Shown piece after piece: positions 1-6,200 of a DNA stretch of 7,842 nucleotides; within the stretch, counting starts at the first letter, position 1, and every line of letters begins with the position of its first letter. The position numbers and the translations under genes were made by a program. The DNA is from an uncultured Collinsella sp. (GTDB taxonomy: Bacteria > Actinomycetota > Coriobacteriia > Coriobacteriales > Coriobacteriaceae), in the NCBI GenBank assembly GCA_902468045.1, contig CABQXG010000053.1, positions 1 to 7,842 on the forward strand, in the 5' to 3' direction. Below the pieces are notes generated by a model. That model made no database searches. It saw only the letters and a list, made by a program, of their open reading frames with translations, and was not told the origin of the DNA.

Positions 1-1170
1 ACCGAAGAAACCGTCTCTTACGACGGAAAAAGAGCCGCCGTGGAACATTATGATTATGAATACGAGCCCAAAAAGGTCGAAATCTATGATCTAAAATCCG
101 ACAAACTGATCCAGACATATCAATCAAATAAAGATGACTCTTCGTACCGCTACTCAAAAGACATGAGCCGTCTGTATGCCCTACAGGACAATAGCAAAGA
201 CGGCGTTGTCGCGCTTAGGGTTTTCAATTGCGATACAGGGTCAACGGAATTGAAAACGGTTAACGTGAAAAAAGATGATAGGTCTTCGGATATCGACGAT
301 ATCGTCACCAGCTCTTACTCGGACGATATTTATCTTCAGAGCGACACCGCATTAATAAAAGCGGACCGCGATGGAAATATGAGCGTTGTTTTCAACGATG
401 ACGACCACGCACCCGATTGGCCTTGTTCATACCCTTCGGCGGAGTTTTATGCCCTCTACACAAAGAAGGGATCGAACGATCTTTTTGAAGAGGATGACGG
501 GGATTACTATCTCAATGAAGAGGATGCGAATCTTAGTATTTATGACCTGAAAAGTGACAAGATCATCAGCTCAATTGCTTTTCCCTTCGGCGATGGATAT
601 CTCGGCGACATCTCGCATGATGGCGGAATCATGCTTGGGACGTACTCAGACGATGACAAGTCTTCGGCATGCCTAGTCGATGCAAAAACCGGGGCCAAGA
701 GCGAGTTTGATTCTCATTGGTGCGGCCCTACTTTCATGAATGGCGATCGCGAGATTTGGACTGATTATTACGATGAAGACTCATCAACGCTTCACGTAAA
801 CATTTATAAATCGAATATCCCCCATTCGCTGCCTGAGGATGTTCTCTACTTTGTCCAGACTCACTTGCCGTTTGTTATTGGCGGTGGCGTGGCGATCGTC
901 CTCATCATCGGTGGCGCGATCGTTATCCTTTGCATCCGCAAGAAGCGCGCTAAGGCCGCGAACGGTGTGGCTGCCTCAGCGCCCAAACCACAGCGCAAGC
1001 AGCGTCGTCGTCAGAAGCGCGCCCAGCAGAACGCCGTTCCACCCGCAGCACCTGCGATGCCGAAGGCATCGGCAGCTCCGACCGAGCCCGCCCGCTTCTG
1101 CCGTCACTGCGGAACCCCGCTCGTACCCGAAGCCCAGTTCTGCCCAACATGCGGACAAAAGGTAGACTAG
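1..1170 (+). CDS. Membrane-anchored propeller-like protein with C-terminal zinc ribbon (5' partial)
   Basis: The reading frame is open from the first base with no stop, so the gene starts upstream; the GTG at 40 is probably internal. 389 residues are visible. Residues 1-285 are Asp/Ser/Tyr-rich, with beta-type repeats including two copies of IYDLKSDK near residues 28 and 180, which suggests propeller blades. Residues about 290-312 form one hydrophobic helix, followed by RKKR. A basic then Ala/Pro-rich linker leads to a zinc ribbon with CRHC and CPTC pairs in the last 25 residues. By the positive-inside rule the acidic part lies outside the cell and the ribbon in the cytoplasm, so a signal peptide or another helix is expected upstream. 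The ectodomain coding DNA is visibly richer in A+T than the tail. No function is recognised; a sensor or envelope role is only a guess. Confidence 0.75.
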   Translation, partial: TEETVSYDGKRAAVEHYDYEYEPKKVEIYDLKSDKLIQTYQSNKDDSSYRYSKDMSRLYALQDNSKDGVVALRVFNCDTGSTELKTVNVKKDDRSSDIDDIVTSSYSDDIYLQSDTALIKADRDGNMSVVFNDDDHAPDWPCSYPSAEFYALYTKKGSNDLFEEDDGDYYLNEEDANLSIYDLKSDKIISSIAFPFGDGYLGDISHDGGIMLGTYSDDDKSSACLVDAKTGAKSEFDSHWCGPTFMNGDREIWTDYYDEDSSTLHVNIYKSNIPHSLPEDVLYFVQTHLPFVIGGGVAIVLIIGGAIVILCIRKKRAKAANGVAASAPKPQRKQRRRQKRAQQNAVPPAAPAMPKASAAPTEPARFCRHCGTPLVPEAQFCPTCGQKVD

Positions 1171-1201
1171 CGAACAAAACCCAATAGACCCCAACCACCA
1201 A

Positions 1202-1241
1202 GGCCCCGTTCCGAAACACTCCAGAACGGGGCCCATTTTGG
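1202..1241 (+). terminator. Rho-independent terminator of the zinc-ribbon gene
   Basis: A perfect 10-bp stem (GGCCCCGTTC at 1202-1211 pairing with GAACGGGGCC at 1224-1233) has a 12-nt loop and is followed by CATTTTGG. It lies 31 nt after the stop codon. The T-run is short (four), but the stem is strong. No T-run follows it on the minus strand, so it probably works only for the plus strand. Confidence 0.8.
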
Positions 1242-1300
1242 TGCAAGGGGGGTGGCGACCTAGTCGTTGGGTGTTCCTATAGTTTTGTCAACCGTCGGGG

Positions 1301-2434
1301 CTACTCCCGGTAGGGCACCCGGTCGCGCATCACGGCGTATATCGCCCTGAGCCGCTTCCTCGCGACGGCCTTGAGCGCCCGCCCGTGCCCCATTCCCCGC
1401 GCCCTGCAGGCCCGGTAGTACTCGCCGTAGCGCCCCGAGGACCTCACCAGGCTGTTGCACGAGAAGATCAGCAGGGACTTGAGCCTCGCGTCGCCGCGCC
1501 TGGACGCCCTGACCGACCTCACCGACGTGCCGGAGCTCCTCACCCTCGGGGCTATGCCGCAGTACGAGGCCAGGTGGTCGTGGTCCGGGAACCTCCCGAT
1601 GTCGACCGACACCGCGAGCTGCGCCGCGGTCCTCGGGCCGATGCCGGGCACGGTGAGCAGGCACGCGTAGGTCTCGTCGCCCTCGAGCAGCGCCGCCGTC
1701 TCGGCCTCGAGGGCCCCGGCCTCGTCGAGGGCCTCCGATATCCGGGCGGCCAGGAACCTGACCTGCCTGTTCTCGGCCTCGACGAGCGCCGGCGGGGGCG
1801 CGGTGGAGGCGGCCGCGGCCTCCCCGGCGGCCTCGGCCCGCGGGCCCCCGGCCCCGGAGCGGGCGATCCCCCACGCCCCGCCGAACCCGGCGAGCAGCTC
1901 AAGCCACCGCCGGTCCGACAGGTCGACCGCGGCCTCGAGGGCCGGGCAGGACTCGAGCAGCACCGCGCGCAGGCGGTTCTTGTCCCTGGTCGCGCAGGCG
2001 ACGACGTGGTCGCGCTGCGACGAGAGGGCGCGGGCGGCCTCGAGGGCCTCGCCGCGGCCCGGGACCCCCGACAGGGAGTCCGGCACGCCCAGGGCGGTCC
2101 GCGCGATCACCGCGGCGTCGCGCTCGTCGGTCTTGGCCTCGCCGGCGAACAGGCCCGCGGCGCGGCTGGCGGCGAGCCCGGGCAGGTAGGCGACCCCGAG
2201 CCCCGCGGCGCGGGCCCGCCTCACGGCGAGGGACCCTATGTTACGGAACTGGTCGACGACGACGAGCGTGCCGGCGGGCGCGGAGGCGAACAGCGCGTCG
2301 AGCTCGGCCTCCCTGTTGCGGACGGGGGCGCTGGCCAGCACCTCCCCGTCGCGGTCGATCAGGCAGGCCCAGTGCGATGACTTGCCGACGTCCAGGCCGA
2401 GCACGGCCGCGGGTCTGGTGGATGGCGCTTTCAC
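1301..2434 (-). CDS. IS110-family transposase (DEDD, with Transposase_20 domain)
   Basis: 377 residues, intact. The GTG start at 2434 is preferred because AAGGA lies 7 nt upstream and the protein then starts just before the conserved motif. The in-frame extension back to 2707 has low complexity and covers the structured left end. The RuvC-like N-terminal domain shows D15 in LGLDVGK, D61 in VVVDQ (the position often Glu in the family) and D103/D106 in KTDERDA. The C-terminal domain (about 255-340) has the PGIGP motif and an SSG at 300-302 holding the candidate catalytic serine. The family cuts and rejoins DNA at a short core under guidance of an element-encoded bridge RNA. All expected acidic residues and the serine are present, so it may be active. 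It is convergent with the upstream zinc-ribbon gene. Confidence 0.93.
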   Translation of the reverse strand: MKAPSTRPAAVLGLDVGKSSHWACLIDRDGEVLASAPVRNREAELDALFASAPAGTLVVVDQFRNIGSLAVRRARAAGLGVAYLPGLAASRAAGLFAGEAKTDERDAAVIARTALGVPDSLSGVPGRGEALEAARALSSQRDHVVACATRDKNRLRAVLLESCPALEAAVDLSDRRWLELLAGFGGAWGIARSGAGGPRAEAAGEAAAASTAPPPALVEAENRQVRFLAARISEALDEAGALEAETAALLEGDETYACLLTVPGIGPRTAAQLAVSVDIGRFPDHDHLASYCGIAPRVRSSGTSVRSVRASRRGDARLKSLLIFSCNSLVRSSGRYGEYYRACRARGMGHGRALKAVARKRLRAIYAVMRDRVPYRE

Positions 2435-2732
2435 GGTGGTATCCTTCCGGTAGTCGTTCGACCGGATGGCCTCCCCCTCGGCACTCACATTACCAGCCGC
2501 GGCACCTGCCCGGCACTTTCCTATCAGCCGTCGGGGGCGGCGCGTCCCGCGCCGGCAGCACCCAACTGGCCCTCTCGGGGGCAGGGACGTTCGGCCGTGC
2601 GCGGGCGCCCGGTCGGCGGCCCGTTCTGGGCGCGCCTCAATCGTAGCCCGAGACGGTCCCGGGCTGACAATTTCGACTGTAATGGACGTTCTTGTTTGAC
2701 TGGTCATTTAAGAACGTCCCCAACGACTACGT
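2435..2732 (-). ncRNA. Candidate bridge RNA region in the IS110 left end
   Basis: This is the non-coding stretch before the transposase, the place where IS110-group elements encode their bridge RNA. RNA 5' and 3' ends cannot be fixed by eye. Visible minus-strand stems are: a perfect 10-bp stem 2719-2710 with 2693-2684 (16-nt loop); AGCCCG/CGGGCT at 2665-2660 with 2650-2645; CGGCGCG/CGCGCCG at 2554-2548 with 2544-2538 (3-nt loop); and CCGGT/ACCGG at 2465-2461 with 2451-2447. The loop of the last is CGAACGACT. AACGACTAC across this hairpin equals the predicted joined-ends sequence, as a donor-binding guide should. This hairpin directly abuts the transposase ribosome binding site, so RNA folding might also affect translation. 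Location is supported by family knowledge; the guide assignment is inference. Confidence 0.45.
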
Positions 2733-2737
2733 AGCAT

Positions 2738-2801
2738 GAGAGTGGATAATCTCCCGGTATGAGCCCATATTCATGCTCAAGGTGGGAGATTATCCACTCT
2801 C
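2738..2801. repeat. Long palindromic hairpin beside the IS
   Basis: GAGAGTGGATAATCTCCC at 2738-2755 pairs perfectly over 18 bp with 2784-2801. The 28-nt loop holds a further TGAGC/GCTCA pairing (2760-2764 with 2775-2779). It lies 23 nt past the pdxT stop. No U-run follows on the minus strand, so it is not a standard terminator for pdxT. Size and symmetry resemble a REP-like or miniature mobile repeat. It could still block transcription or protect the 3' end of pdxST mRNA. Confidence 0.7.
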
Positions 2802-2824
2802 GTTTCGTTTGTTGATTTCGATGC

Positions 2825-3412
2825 CTACATTTGTAGGAACAGTTCGTGGAGGCGGGTGTCTTCGTCGAGTTCGGGGTGGAAGGTTACGCCGAGCTGGTTG
2901 CCCTGGCGCGCGGCGACGATACGGCCGTCGACTTTCGCTAAGGCCTTTGCGTCGCCGTGGACCTCGACGATGCGGGGCGCGCGGATAAACGTCAGCGGCA
3001 CTTCACCGTCGATGCCGGCTACCTGCCCCTTGGTTCGAAAACTGCCGAGCTGCCTGCCGTAGGCATTGCGCTCAACGAGCACATCCATGGTTGCCAGGCG
3101 CGGCGTGCCCTTATCGTCATGGGCGGCAAGGTCGTGAGCCAGCAGAATCAGGCCGGCGCAGGTGCCCAGGACGGGCATGCCTTCAACAATACGGGCACGA
3201 AGCTCCTCGAGCATGCCGAGCTCGGCAAGCAGCTTCCCTTGAACGGTGGACTCGCCGCCGGGAAGTACCAGACGGTCAAAGTCCTGCTTCAAATCAGCCG
3301 CCTGCCTCAGCTCAATACAGTGTGCGCCAAGCCCGGATAGTCTTGCCTCGTGCTCGGCAAAAGCGCCTTGGACCGCCAGCACGGCGACCGTTTGGTCTGC
3401 ATAATCGCTCAT
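2825..3412 (-). CDS. pdxT: Glutaminase subunit of pyridoxal 5'-phosphate synthase
   Basis: 195 residues. It hydrolyses glutamine and channels ammonia to PdxS for PLP synthesis in the cytoplasm. The class I glutamine amidotransferase triad is visible: Cys85 in LGTCAG, and His179 and Glu181 in FHPEL. PGGEST (51-56) gives the oxyanion-loop signature, and MDVLVERNAYGRQ (109-121) is characteristic of the PdxT/SNO family. The ATG at 3412 is chosen over an earlier in-frame start because AAAGGA lies 6 nt upstream and the protein then begins just before the conserved VLAVQGAF strand. It follows pdxS with a 20-nt gap and is surely co-transcribed. Length is normal for the family. A 5-bp hairpin covers its stop codon. 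Confidence 0.97.
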   Translation of the reverse strand: MSDYADQTVAVLAVQGAFAEHEARLSGLGAHCIELRQAADLKQDFDRLVLPGGESTVQGKLLAELGMLEELRARIVEGMPVLGTCAGLILLAHDLAAHDDKGTPRLATMDVLVERNAYGRQLGSFRTKGQVAGIDGEVPLTFIRAPRIVEVHGDAKALAKVDGRIVAARQGNQLGVTFHPELDEDTRLHELFLQM

Positions 3413-3432
3413 GTGCGATCCTTTCTGCTGGA

Positions 3433-4323
3433 CTAGCACCCGCGCTCTTCCATGATAATCTCGATCTCGTCGGCGTTGATGCCCACCATGGCCTCGCCCA
3501 GGTCCTCCGAAAGCTCGGCAATGAGTTTGGCATCGGTGAAGTTTGCCACGGCCTTGACGATGGCGGCTGCGCGCTTGGCGGGGTCGCCGCTCTTAAAGAT
3601 GCCCGAGCCGACAAAGACGCCTTCGGCGCCCAGCTGCATCATCAGCGCGGCGTCGGCGGGGGTCGCTACGCCGCCGGCGGCAAAGTTCACGACGGGAAGC
3701 TTTCCCGTGGCATGGGCCTCGCGCACCAGCTCGACCGGAACCTGCAGTTGCTTGGCTGCCTCAAAGAGCTCGTCGTCGCGCAGGGCAACAACGTCGCGGA
3801 TCTGCTTTTGGATCTTGCGCATGTGGCGTACAGCCTGGACGACGTCGCCCGTGCCCGGCTCGCCCTTGGTGCGAATCATCGTGGCGCCCTCGGCAACACG
3901 GCGCAGCGCCTCGCCCAGATCGCGGGCGCCGCAGACAAACGGCACGTCAAACTGGGTCTTGTCGATGTGATAGACGTCATCGGCAGGGGAGAGAACCTCG
4001 GACTCGTCGATGTAGTCGATCTCGATAGCCTGAAGGACCTGCGCCTCGACGATGTGACCGATGCGGCACTTGGCCATAACAGGGATGGAGACGGCCTCTT
4101 GGATGCCCTTGATCATCTTGGGATCGCTCATGCGCGAGACGCCGCCTGCGGCACGGATGTCGGCCGGGATGCGCTCGAGAGCCATGACGGCGCAGGCGCC
4201 TGCCTCCTCGGCGATGCGTGCCTGCTCGGGCGTGGTGACGTCCATGATGACGCCGCCCTTGAGCATCTGCGCGAGCTCGCGATTGAGTTTGACGCGATCG
4301 GCCTTGCTGGTCTGTTCTGCCAT
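3433..4323 (-). CDS. pdxS: Synthase subunit of pyridoxal 5'-phosphate synthase
   Basis: 296 residues, the standard PdxS/SNZ length. It is a TIM barrel that condenses ribose 5-phosphate, glyceraldehyde 3-phosphate and ammonia into PLP; PdxS forms a ring that binds PdxT. Key residues are visible with a constant offset of four from the Bacillus numbering: Asp28 (VIMDVT), Lys85 (VMAKCRIGH, the Schiff-base lysine) and Lys153 (RTKGEPGTG). The phosphate-binding GGVATPADA and [10 protein letters not shown] motifs are present. The ATG at 4323 is preferred over an in-frame extension to 4365 because AGGGAG lies 5 nt upstream and [20 protein letters not shown] is a normal N-terminus. It is first in the pdxS-pdxT operon, divergent from the MocR regulator. 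Confidence 0.98.
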   Translation of the reverse strand: MAEQTSKADRVKLNRELAQMLKGGVIMDVTTPEQARIAEEAGACAVMALERIPADIRAAGGVSRMSDPKMIKGIQEAVSIPVMAKCRIGHIVEAQVLQAIEIDYIDESEVLSPADDVYHIDKTQFDVPFVCGARDLGEALRRVAEGATMIRTKGEPGTGDVVQAVRHMRKIQKQIRDVVALRDDELFEAAKQLQVPVELVREAHATGKLPVVNFAAGGVATPADAALMMQLGAEGVFVGSGIFKSGDPAKRAAAIVKAVANFTDAKLIAELSEDLGEAMVGINADEIEIIMEERGC

Positions 4324-4388
4324 GGTTGCTCCCTTGGTTGGCATGTGCATTGCTTGACGGAACATCCTATCGGGGAGCTGGGTATGGC

Positions 4389-4417
4389 GAAATACTCAGA
4401 TTTCGAGATAATGACAA
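4389..4417 (-). promoter_or_regulatory. Possible pdxST promoter
   Basis: On the minus strand, TTGTCA (4417-4412) and TATTTC (4394-4389) are separated by 17 nt, which would start transcription near 4382 and leave a leader of about 60 nt before pdxS. The -35 hexamer overlaps the first TGAC...GTCA motif, as expected for a regulated promoter. The -10 is weak, which suits a promoter needing an activator. An inverted repeat CGAAAT/ATTTCG (4388-4393, 4400-4405) overlaps the -10. Confidence 0.35.
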
Positions 4418-4457
4418 GGTCAGACTAATACCAGATTGAATGACTTAATAAGGTCAG
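4410..4457. promoter_or_regulatory. Putative PdxR operator: two related TGAC...GTCA motifs
   Basis: AATGAC followed by AAGGTCAG occurs twice: contiguous at 4410-4423, and with a 5-nt TTAAT insert at 4439-4457. Each copy contains TGAC facing GTCA, with spacers of 3 and 8 nt. MocR-type PdxR proteins are known to bind repeated motifs between pdxR and pdxST. The first copy overlaps the candidate pdxS -35; the second lies just before the pdxR start and could mediate autorepression. Binding is inferred from position and repetition only. Confidence 0.4.
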
Positions 4458-4468
4458 GTGATAGGCTC

Positions 4469-5908
4469 ATGCTTGACTACAATTTGGAAAAACGCGGCGG
4501 AGCATCGCTCTATGAGTATGTTTACCAGCAAATTCGAGATGATATCGTTGCTGGACGCATTGCGGCGGGGGAGCATCTTCCGTCTAAGCGTGCCTTTGCC
4601 AGCCATATGGGAATCAGTGTCATTACCATCGAGAATGCATATAGCCAGTTACTTGCCGAGGGCTATATTTGCTCAAAGCCGCGTCGTGGCTACTACGCTT
4701 GTGAGCTTCCGGATGCACCGGTTTTGCCTTTGGCTGAGACAGAGTTTGATCGAGATTCCGCTCCTGCGGGTCTTAACGCACATGATGTTGATGGACGGGT
4801 CGAGCAATTCGACGCACTTTCTCCTTCCACTTTGGAGGCGGCGCGGCTTTGGCAAAGCGCACTGCGGGCGACGCTGGCATCCGAAGACGAGCGCGAAATC
4901 TTCTCACCCGCACCGGCACAGGGCACCGCTCGGCTACGACGCGCGATTGCTCATCATCTGCGCGGGACAAGGGGTATGAATGTCGACCCCAACAACATTG
5001 TTATCGGCGCGGGCGCCCAGCTGCTCGATACCATGTTGGTTCAGTTGCTTGGCGCGGACAAGGTGTATGCCGTTGAGGACCCTGGCTATTTGCGCCTGAC
5101 GCGCATCTATCAGGCTATGGGCTGCAAAGTTCGGCATATCCCGTTGGATGATGACGGCGTGGACCTGAGCGCTCTGCAGAAAACTGGGACCGATGTCCTT
5201 CACCTGATGCCGTCTCACCAATATCCAACCGGCCTTGTGACAAGCATCGCGCGCCGATATGCGCTGCTGAGCTGGGCTGCCGAACGGCCGGGTCGATATC
5301 TCATCGAAGATGACTTCGATTGCGAGTTTCGTCTGGCCGGCAAGCCGATTCCTGCGCTCGCGTCGATCGATGCCGCCCAGTCGGTTATCTACACTAATAC
5401 GTTTTCGAAGAGCCTGTCTTCGGCGTTGCGCCTAGCGTACATGGTGTTGCCCGACGAGCTGATGGAGCGGTTTAGGCGCGACCTTGGTTTTTACGCCTCG
5501 TCGGTTAGCTCCATAGATCAAGTTGCATTGGCTCGCTTGCTGGAATCGGGGGATTACGAGCGTCATGTGAACCGCGCGCGCGTTCGTGCCCGCGAGGCGC
5601 GTGATGGCCTAGTGGCGCTTGTACGGAAGGCATTTCCGGCAGGGGAAGTCTCGATCGAGCATGCAGACGCGGGCCTTTACTGTATCGTGGTTGCGGAGCG
5701 TAGAACGGGCGGAAGCACTTTTGCACGGGCCCTCACGCGCTCGAGTATCCCGTTTATCGATATCAGTGACTGTTATTGGTGTGCCGATGGCGCATCTGTC
5801 CCTGAAAACTCAAGTCAAATTCTTGTTCAGTATGATGATCTGAGTCCAAAAGTGCTTAATACCTTGGAATTGCAGCTAATGGGGGCGCTCTGCAATCTAA
5901 GTGAGTAG
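4469..5908 (+). CDS. pdxR: MocR-family transcriptional regulator of PLP synthesis (PdxR-like)
   Basis: 479 residues from the ATG at 4469, chosen because an AGGTGA-type site lies 7-8 nt upstream and MLDYNL..RGG..LYEY is the usual MocR N-terminus; a TTG at 4436 is less likely. Residues about 12-76 form a GntR-type winged helix (LPSKRAFASHMGIS, then ENAYSQLLAEGY). Residues about 110-475 are a fold-type I aminotransferase domain with PGY (205-207), PSHQYPTG (248-255), EDDFDCEFR (280-288) and the PLP-binding lysine K314 in TFSKSLSSALR. In studied PdxR proteins this domain senses PLP while the HTH activates pdxST and represses pdxR. Divergent placement beside pdxS supports this role. The last residues, LSE and the TAG stop, lie inside a 121-nt repeat, so the natural C-terminus may have been altered. 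Confidence 0.92.
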   Translation: MLDYNLEKRGGASLYEYVYQQIRDDIVAGRIAAGEHLPSKRAFASHMGISVITIENAYSQLLAEGYICSKPRRGYYACELPDAPVLPLAETEFDRDSAPAGLNAHDVDGRVEQFDALSPSTLEAARLWQSALRATLASEDEREIFSPAPAQGTARLRRAIAHHLRGTRGMNVDPNNIVIGAGAQLLDTMLVQLLGADKVYAVEDPGYLRLTRIYQAMGCKVRHIPLDDDGVDLSALQKTGTDVLHLMPSHQYPTGLVTSIARRYALLSWAAERPGRYLIEDDFDCEFRLAGKPIPALASIDAAQSVIYTNTFSKSLSSALRLAYMVLPDELMERFRRDLGFYASSVSSIDQVALARLLESGDYERHVNRARVRAREARDGLVALVRKAFPAGEVSIEHADAGLYCIVVAERRTGGSTFARALTRSSIPFIDISDCYWCADGASVPENSSQILVQYDDLSPKVLNTLELQLMGALCNLSE

Positions 5909-6017
5909 ACTTTTAGCACTTTGGCGACCAGGCAGTTTTGTAACAAGCTATCTACCTGCGGTTTTGAAAAGCAGGATGACCGGCCTGCTCGGGATGTTCA
6001 AAAAAGTCTACTCACTT
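5897..6017 (+). repeat. 121-nt palindrome-ended repeat, copy A
   Basis: Its ends are perfect 16-bp inverted repeats (AAGTGAGTAGACTTTT at 5899-5914 with 6002-6017). It aligns without gaps to copy B at 7317-7437, with about 19 differences by hand (about 84% identity). It begins inside pdxR and provides the codons for its last residues (Leu-Ser-Glu) and the TAG stop. The central part carries a short inner hairpin (GTTTTGAAAAGC) whose copy-B counterpart also pairs. It has no coding capacity. It may be a miniature mobile repeat, and it may also act as a 3'-end structure for pdxR mRNA. Confidence 0.85.
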
Positions 6018-6051
6018 GCCGCGCAAAGCTTCTGCATGAGAAAAAAATGGG

Positions 6052-6117
6052 GTTTTCAACAGGGCTTCGTCCAGCTCTCGGCAAGCTTTTGGCCAGTTGG
6101 GGAGGGCTGTTGAAAAC
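6052..6117. repeat. 11-bp inverted repeat upstream of the nuclease-like gene
   Basis: GTTTTCAACAG (6052-6062) and CTGTTGAAAAC (6107-6117) are perfect inverted copies 44 nt apart, in the gene-free stretch 6018-6200 between repeat copy A and the next gene. A second small hairpin (GCGCCA/TGGTGC) follows near 6135-6148. No convincing promoter was seen in this stretch. Its role, whether operator, mRNA structure or mobile-element end, is unknown. Confidence 0.5.
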
Positions 6118-6200
6118 TTGGCAGTCCGTTCGGCGCCATTTTTGGTGCGTTCGCGCCAATGCGTGACTGACTGGGTTGAAATTCGTGTTTTCCTGTGCCT

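Larger units (their letters stand above)
1262..2734 (-). mobile_element. IS110-group insertion sequence, apparently complete
   Basis: This is a single-transposase element of about 1.47 kb with a DEDD transposase, about 30-40 nt after the gene and about 300 nt of non-coding DNA before it, which is the IS110-group arrangement. The 3-bp sequence TAG occurs at both edges (1261-1263 and 2732-2734) and fits a short shared core rather than a target duplication made by a DDE enzyme. Joining the ends through one TAG gives a perfect 24-bp palindrome with half-site CCCAACGACTAC. The edges also hold an 11-bp inverted repeat (1261-1271 and 2719-2729). An outward-facing TTGACA (minus strand, 1291 to 1286) lies just after the transposase stop and could be a -35 box, but no matching -10 was found. 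The element is far richer in G+C than its surroundings, suggesting a high-GC source. Exact ends are inferred. Confidence 0.75.

Noticed and set aside
1286..1291. Outward TTGACA at the IS right end as part of a junction promoter.
   Set aside because: A suitable -10 at 16-18 nt was not found in the predicted joined ends, so it is only mentioned under the element.
1385..2380. Long plus-strand open frame opposite the transposase.
   Set aside because: It is a GC-driven shadow of the transposase with repetitive Gly/Arg/Pro content and no domain pattern.
2435..2707. In-frame N-terminal extension of the transposase to 2707.
   Set aside because: It is low-complexity Arg/Pro/Gly translation of the structured left end, while the GTG at 2434 has a good ribosome binding site and gives the normal family N-terminus.
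3091..4428. Long plus-strand open frame opposite pdxT and pdxS.
   Set aside because: It is a shadow frame; the minus-strand genes carry all catalytic residues and good start signals.
5899..6017. Repeat copy A as an ordinary intrinsic terminator of pdxR.
   Set aside because: The outer stem encloses nearly 90 nt and no U-run follows it on the plus strand; it may still affect mRNA 3' ends but is not a standard terminator.
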